A DNA stretch of 64,000 nucleotides. Origin: JAZKDW01 sp040387375. GTDB taxonomy: Bacteria; Pseudomonadota; Gammaproteobacteria; Burkholderiales; Burkholderiaceae_D. This document shows positions 59,778-64,000 of this stretch, in pieces; the stretch's first letter is position 1; the number at the start of each line of letters is the position of its first letter. The notes beneath the pieces were generated by a model. That model made no database searches. It saw only the letters and a list, made by a program, of their open reading frames with translations, and was not told the DNA's origin. The position numbers and the translations under genes are program-made. The stretch spans positions 41,013-105,012 of the forward strand of contig JAZKDW010000043.1 in the NCBI GenBank assembly GCA_040387375.1. The letters are read 5' to 3'.

Positions 59778-62738
59778 TCAGGCAACGATTTTTTCAATAT
59801 TGCAGATTGTAGTTTTCGTTTCCTGCATCATCGTTACCGAATCGTAGCCGTAGGTCGTGGCGGTATTCACCGCTTCGCCACGCACCACCGGCGCCGCCCC
59901 CTCAGGGTAATATTCGAGCAGGTCCTTGCCTTGCCACCAGCCCGAAAAGTGGAACGGGATGAACGCGGTATCCGGCCCGACGCGCGGCGTCACCTGTGCC
60001 TTGACCTTGATCCGGGCGCCGGTCGGCGTCGCCACGATCACATATTCGCCGTTACGGATGCCGCGGTCGGCTGCGGCTTTCGGATTGATTTCGACGAAGG
60101 CGTCTTGCTGCAACTCGGCCAGCCATGGATTGGAGCGTGTCTCTTCACCGCCGCCTTCATACTCAACCAGACGGCCCGACGTCAGGATGATCGGGAATTT
60201 CTCATGCAGCTTGGTTTCGACGTTCTTCTGCTGCACCGACTTATACAGCGTCGGCATGCGCCAGAAGGCCTTCTTGTCCTCGTGCGTAGGATACTTGGCA
60301 ACCAGGTCGGGCCGCGTGCCGTAGATCGGCTCGCGATGCAGTGGCACCGGATCGGGGAAATTCCATACCAGTGCACGTGCCTTGGCGTTACCGAACGGAT
60401 GCACGCCATGGACCTTGATCGTCACGCGCTGGATGCCGCCCGAGAGGTCGGTCTTCCAGTTCTTTCCTTCGGCCGCTTTTTTCTCGGCCTCGGTCAGGTC
60501 ATTCCACCAGCCCAGTTTTTTCAGCAGCAGATGATCGAACTCCGGATAGCCGGTGGTGATCTCCGAACCCACCGAATGAGACCCGTCTTCGGCCAGCAGG
60601 TTGACGCCGTCTTTCTCGACACCGAAGTTGGCGCGGAAGTTACCGCCGCCATCCATCACGTGCTTGCTCGTGTCATACAGGTTAGGCGAGCCGGGGTGCT
60701 TCATTTCCGGTGTACCGTAACAAGGCCATGGCAAACCGAAGTAGTCGCCGCTCATGTCATATCCGGTCGCTGCATCCTTGCCGCTCTTGCATTTCAGCGT
60801 CTTGACGTCAAACAGATGCATGTTGCGCATGTGCGCCTTTAGGCGCTGCGGGGACTGGCCGGTATAACCGATGGTCCAGCTGCCGCGATTGATTTCCTCC
60901 AGCATGCTTTCCGGTTCCGGCTCCATCATGCCGCCTTTGCCTGGCACCAGTTTTATCTTGGCCACCAGCTCCTTGCCGAAGCCCAGCTTTTCCGCCAGCT
61001 GATACATGATCATGTGATCGGTGCGCGACTCGAACAGCGGCTCGATCACTTTTTCGCGCCACTGCAGCGAACGGTTCGATGCGGTCACCGAACCGGAGGT
61101 TTCGAATTGCGTCGCAGCGGGCAGCAGGTAAGTGGCGCGGTTCGGATTCAATTCCTGTCCTTCGACCTTCATCGCCGCCATCGCCGCGGTGGCCGACGGA
61201 TACGGGTCGATGACAACCAGCAGATCGAGCTTGTCGAATGCCTTCTTCATGTCCAGGCCGCGGGTCTGCGAGTTTGGCGCATGGCCCCAGAACACCATGG
61301 CCTTGACGTTGTTGTCCTGGTCGATCAGCTCGTTTTTCTCCAGCACCGCGTCGACCCAGCGCGACACCGTGGTGCCGGATTTTTCCATCATGGCCTGCGA
61401 CGGGAATTGTTTTTTCACCCATTCGTAATCCACGCCCCACGCCGCGCACCAGTGTTTCCAGGCGCCGGTGGCAAGGCCGTAATACCCAGGCAGGGAATCC
61501 GGATTCGGACCGACGTCAGTCGCGCCCTGCACGTTGTCATGACCACGGAAAATATTGGCGCCGCCGCCTGACACACCCACATTGCCCAGCGCCAGTTGCA
61601 GGATGCACGATGCGCGCACCATCGCATTGCCGATGCTGTGCTGGGTCTGTCCCATGCACCAGACCAGGGTCGATGGTTTGTTCATCGCCATGGTTTGCGC
61701 GGCCTTGAACACTTCCGCTTCCGGCACGCCGCAGGCTTCTTCCACCGCCGCCGGCGTCCACTTCATCACTTCCGCCTTGACCGCTTCCATGCCATACACG
61801 CGGTCATTGATGTATTTCTTGTCTTCCCAGCCGTTCTTGAAGATGTGATACAGCATGCCGAACAGGTAGGGAATGTCGGTGCCGGAACGGATGCGGACGT
61901 ATTGGTCCGCCTTTGCCGCGGTGCGCGTGAATCGCGGATCGACCACGATCATCTTACAGCCGGCTTCCTTCGCATGCAGCATGTGCAGCATCGACACCGG
62001 ATGCGCTTCCGCCGCATTCGAGCCGATATACATCGCGGCCTTCGAATTCTGCATGTCGTTATAGCTGTTGGTCATCGCGCCATAACCCCAGGTATTGGCA
62101 ACGCCGGCCACCGTGGTGGAATGGCAGATGCGAGCCTGGTGATCGCAGTTATTGGTGCCGAAGAAGGACACGAACTTGCGCAGCAGCGCAGCTTGTTCGT
62201 TGTTGTGCTTGGACGAGCCGACGAAGAACACCGAATCCGGACCGCTGCCCTTGCGGATCTCCAGCATTTTTTCGGCGATTTCCTTGTATGCGACATCCCA
62301 GCTGATGCGCTGGTATTTGCCGTTGACCAGTTTCATCGGATACTTCAGCCGGTATTCGCCATGGCCGTGCTCGCGCAGGGCAGCGCCCTTGGCGCAATGC
62401 GCACCCAGGTTGAGCGGCGAATCGAACACCGGCTCCTGCCGGACCCACACACCATTTTCGACGATCGCATCAACTGCGCAGCCGACGGAGCAATGGGTGC
62501 AGACCGTGCGTTTGACTTCGATCTTGCCGCCCGAGGCTGCGGTGCCGCTGGCGGCCTTGGCTTTCTGGATCAGTCCCAGCTGCGACGCCGCGATGCCGGC
62601 GCCGACGCCAATGCCGGAACGCTTGAGGAACATCCGGCGATCCATTGTGGGCAGCGCACGCGACAGGCTGTCTGCGAGACTGGACGAGAAACGTGTGTTC
62701 GAACGCGGGCCTGCGTGGCCCTTGCGAGTCAACAGCAT
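59778..62738 (-). CDS. Formate dehydrogenase catalytic subunit (Cys type, Tat-exported)
   Basis: The 986-aa protein has a Tat signal near residue 35 (DRRMFLKRSGIGVGAG), a [4Fe-4S] site (CTHCSVGCAVDAIVENGV, then HCAKGAALREHG) and the molybdopterin guanine dinucleotide domains. At the Sec position of FdnG the codon is TGC: C205 in DHQARICHSTTVAG, followed by the conserved His. The metal (Mo or W) is thus bound by Cys. It oxidises formate to CO2 in the periplasm. GAGG lies seven bases before ATG 62738. A tungstate transporter in the same array suggests W may be used. Confidence 0.95.
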   Translation of the reverse strand: MLLTRKGHAGPRSNTRFSSSLADSLSRALPTMDRRMFLKRSGIGVGAGIAASQLGLIQKAKAASGTAASGGKIEVKRTVCTHCSVGCAVDAIVENGVWVRQEPVFDSPLNLGAHCAKGAALREHGHGEYRLKYPMKLVNGKYQRISWDVAYKEIAEKMLEIRKGSGPDSVFFVGSSKHNNEQAALLRKFVSFFGTNNCDHQARICHSTTVAGVANTWGYGAMTNSYNDMQNSKAAMYIGSNAAEAHPVSMLHMLHAKEAGCKMIVVDPRFTRTAAKADQYVRIRSGTDIPYLFGMLYHIFKNGWEDKKYINDRVYGMEAVKAEVMKWTPAAVEEACGVPEAEVFKAAQTMAMNKPSTLVWCMGQTQHSIGNAMVRASCILQLALGNVGVSGGGANIFRGHDNVQGATDVGPNPDSLPGYYGLATGAWKHWCAAWGVDYEWVKKQFPSQAMMEKSGTTVSRWVDAVLEKNELIDQDNNVKAMVFWGHAPNSQTRGLDMKKAFDKLDLLVVIDPYPSATAAMAAMKVEGQELNPNRATYLLPAATQFETSGSVTASNRSLQWREKVIEPLFESRTDHMIMYQLAEKLGFGKELVAKIKLVPGKGGMMEPEPESMLEEINRGSWTIGYTGQSPQRLKAHMRNMHLFDVKTLKCKSGKDAATGYDMSGDYFGLPWPCYGTPEMKHPGSPNLYDTSKHVMDGGGNFRANFGVEKDGVNLLAEDGSHSVGSEITTGYPEFDHLLLKKLGWWNDLTEAEKKAAEGKNWKTDLSGGIQRVTIKVHGVHPFGNAKARALVWNFPDPVPLHREPIYGTRPDLVAKYPTHEDKKAFWRMPTLYKSVQQKNVETKLHEKFPIILTSGRLVEYEGGGEETRSNPWLAELQQDAFVEINPKAAADRGIRNGEYVIVATPTGARIKVKAQVTPRVGPDTAFIPFHFSGWWQGKDLLEYYPEGAAPVVRGEAVNTATTYGYDSVTMMQETKTTICNIEKIVA

Positions 62739-62754
62739 GGAGTCACCTCGTGAG

Positions 62755-62946
62755 TTAGATGGTGGTGGTGCGGTAGTATTTTTTTACGTGCTCGGTCAGG
62801 CGGTAGCTCTTGCCCTCGGGCTCAGTGGGCGCCTCGGCCACTTCGGTCAGCGCTGGCGCCGCGAGTTTTGCCGCTACGCCTGCCGCAGCGGCCAATCCCA
62901 GGCCTGCGAAGAAAGACCGTCTCGCGATTTTTTTCTGTTCTGCCAT
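62755..62946 (-). CDS. Formate dehydrogenase-region Tat-target small protein
   Basis: The 63-aa protein starts MAEQKKIARRSFFAGLGLAAAAG. It has a twin-Arg pair and a hydrophobic stretch like a Tat signal, then EGKSYRLTEHVKKYYRTTTI. It matches, from memory, the family annotated as 'formate dehydrogenase region TAT target'. The role is unknown but it is conserved next to fdh genes. It ends 16 bases before fdhA, in the same array. Confidence 0.88.
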   Translation of the reverse strand: MAEQKKIARRSFFAGLGLAAAAGVAAKLAAPALTEVAEAPTEPEGKSYRLTEHVKKYYRTTTI

Positions 62947-63182
62947 GTCCCACCCCCGAATGTTCAGGCTGTAAAGCCTTCTGAAATAACCATGCACTCT
63001 TTTGGTGAAAGTATCACGAATTACTGCTGCATGTATGCAATAAATTATCGTGCTGCGCCGCGTCAGTGAAGCCATGCGCAAGTATCTGCTGCCGGCCTCA
63101 ATGAAATCAGGCGAGCGCGGTGCCGCGAAACCTATTTCCCAGGCCATCTGCGTTCGTTTTTCTTACTATGACAAGAGCTGGT
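62947..63182. promoter_or_regulatory. Likely promoter region inside the formate dehydrogenase array
   Basis: This 236-base gap separates the chaperone gene from the Tat-target gene. On the minus strand TTGCAT (63035-63040), 18 bases, TGATAC (63011-63016) could be a promoter for the structural genes. The match is weak. No gene is seen here. Confidence 0.3.
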
Positions 63183-63797
63183 TCATGCCATGTCAAAGGC
63201 CTGCATTTCCACTTCAAAAAAACTGCGCGCGAGACGGGCTACCGGCAGATAAAAATTTACTTGCGGGTGCGCCTCTAGTGCATCGCACAAATTGGCCACC
63301 CAGGCCTGCATGTGGTCGCCAAAAAATTTTTTCTGCGTTGCCAGGTTGGCATGGAGGACATCATCCGATGCGATCAGATAACGCATGACCTCGCACAGTG
63401 CGGCAATATGGTCCTCGCTTTCAACCACGGCATCGGCGCGCTGCAAGCCGAGCCGGGCAAGATCGGTGCGTAGTGCGGCCAGCGGCTTCTCCATCAGGAA
63501 ACCCGAGAGGTAGTACGAGCCATAGAGCATGACTTCCGGCTTGCCGACACCAATGAAGAGCTGTTCGTATTCTTCGCGTACCGTTTCCTGATTGGCGCCG
63601 CGGCAGGCTTTTACCAGATCGGCCCAGGCGCGCTCGAGCACACCGCTGCCCTGGTCCTGCGCGGAAGCGATGGTATCGAGCAGCGCCTGCGACGGCGGTG
63701 CGCAGAGCAGTGTCGCCAGCAGGCCGTACAGGTCGGCGCGGGCGGTTTCTTCGCCTTGATCGGGAGATTCAAACTTCAGGGGTTGGGCGGTGGTCAT
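63183..63797 (-). CDS. TorD/DmsD-family molybdoenzyme chaperone
   Basis: The 204-aa protein has the helical TorD fold: ARADLYGLLATLLCAPPSQALLD, then VREEYEQLFIGVGKPEVMLYGSYYLSGFLMEKPLAALRTDLARLGL and EDHIAALCEVMRYLI. These chaperones bind the Tat signal of the catalytic subunit until the cofactor is inserted. It leads the eleven-gene array, 236 bases upstream of the Tat-target gene. No signal peptide. Confidence 0.92.
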   Translation of the reverse strand: MTTAQPLKFESPDQGEETARADLYGLLATLLCAPPSQALLDTIASAQDQGSGVLERAWADLVKACRGANQETVREEYEQLFIGVGKPEVMLYGSYYLSGFLMEKPLAALRTDLARLGLQRADAVVESEDHIAALCEVMRYLIASDDVLHANLATQKKFFGDHMQAWVANLCDALEAHPQVNFYLPVARLARSFFEVEMQAFDMA

Positions 63798-63948
63798 TGG
63801 AATTCTGGGCCTTTATTGTTTTGGAACTGGTGCTCGCTCGGTGCGCCTCGCGTTAAGTATTACTTTCAACTGCAAGCAGCGGGAACGACAGGGGGAATCT
63901 GGCCTGTCATTCAACTCGCGTTCATGCGGCCGCTTCAAACTACCGCCC

Positions 63949-63972
63949 CGTCATTCCCGCGCAGGCGGGAAT
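63949..63972 (+). repeat. Dispersed palindromic element, copy 2
   Basis: ATTCCCGC-GCAG-GCGGGAAT with CGTC before it is the inverted counterpart of the element at 49840-49863. It is in the gene-free 203-base right edge of the window. Nothing else is recognised there. Confidence 0.8.
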
Positions 63973-64000
63973 CCATACGCCGCCCGCAGGACTACCGGGT

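Noticed and set aside
59127..60842. Long plus-strand open frame opposite the formate dehydrogenase subunits
   Set aside because: Antisense to Fe-S and catalytic subunit genes with intact motifs.
1..64000. tRNA, rRNA, insertion sequences
   Set aside because: None recognised on reading both strands; no transposase motif and no cloverleaf noticed, though a covariance search was not possible.

Overview
The window reads as a chromosomal segment of a GC-rich betaproteobacterium, most likely Burkholderiales and probably Oxalobacteraceae-like. The clues are a Bug-type solute receptor, a BktB-type thiolase, a second infA, a PEP-CTERM protein, DUF3455/DUF4142/DUF2382 envelope and stress proteins, and two small RNAs of the betaproteobacterial anti-Shine-Dalgarno kind. 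This placement is inference from gene content; there is no rRNA in the window. I found no tRNA, CRISPR array, integrase or transposase.

Layout. Positions 1-9,000 carry a MocR-type regulator, a SYLF lipoprotein, a tandem universal stress protein, a flavin reductase, a PagL-like lipid A deacylase, an orphan MdcD/MdcE-like fusion and a BktB-type thiolase. Two small-RNA genes sit near 1.6 kb and 4.45 kb. A hipBA toxin-antitoxin pair with a clear operator/promoter lies at 8.9-10.8 kb, followed by a NUDIX-MBL fusion. At 12.6-17.1 kb is an operon of gamma-glutamyltransferase, Bug receptor and GAF protein with a divergent LysR gene. From 17 to 25 kb come RecX, DUF4142 and DUF2382 proteins, a haloacid dehalogenase, a large unknown protein, a four-gene J-domain operon of unknown function, and the second infA.

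The centre (25.4-36.2 kb) is one ten-gene array on the minus strand for acyl-CoA catabolism and uptake: FadB-like protein, SDR-type 3-hydroxyacyl-CoA dehydrogenase, alpha-methylacyl-CoA racemase, thiolase, LivGFHM, LivK and a DECR-like reductase. A MalT/LAL-type regulator is divergent from it. The FadB-like protein has lost most of its NAD-binding domain. The adjacent SDR dehydrogenase may supply the missing step. A second set (42.3-46.1 kb: LCAD-like dehydrogenase, acyl-CoA ligase, PaaG-like isomerase) fits the same lifestyle of breaking down branched or cyclic acids.

From 46 to 53.9 kb are mostly envelope and housekeeping genes: SUI1/YciH, DUF4239, DUF1810, small lipoproteins, aldehyde dehydrogenase, MYG1 and a PEP-CTERM protein. 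From 53.9 to 63.8 kb an eleven-gene minus-strand array encodes a Cys-type, membrane-bound formate dehydrogenase with its TorD-like chaperone, Tat-target peptide, FdhD sulfurtransferase and a complete TupABC-like tungstate transporter. This is enzyme, maturation and metal supply in one block. Palindromic dispersed repeats occur near 49.85 kb and at the right edge.
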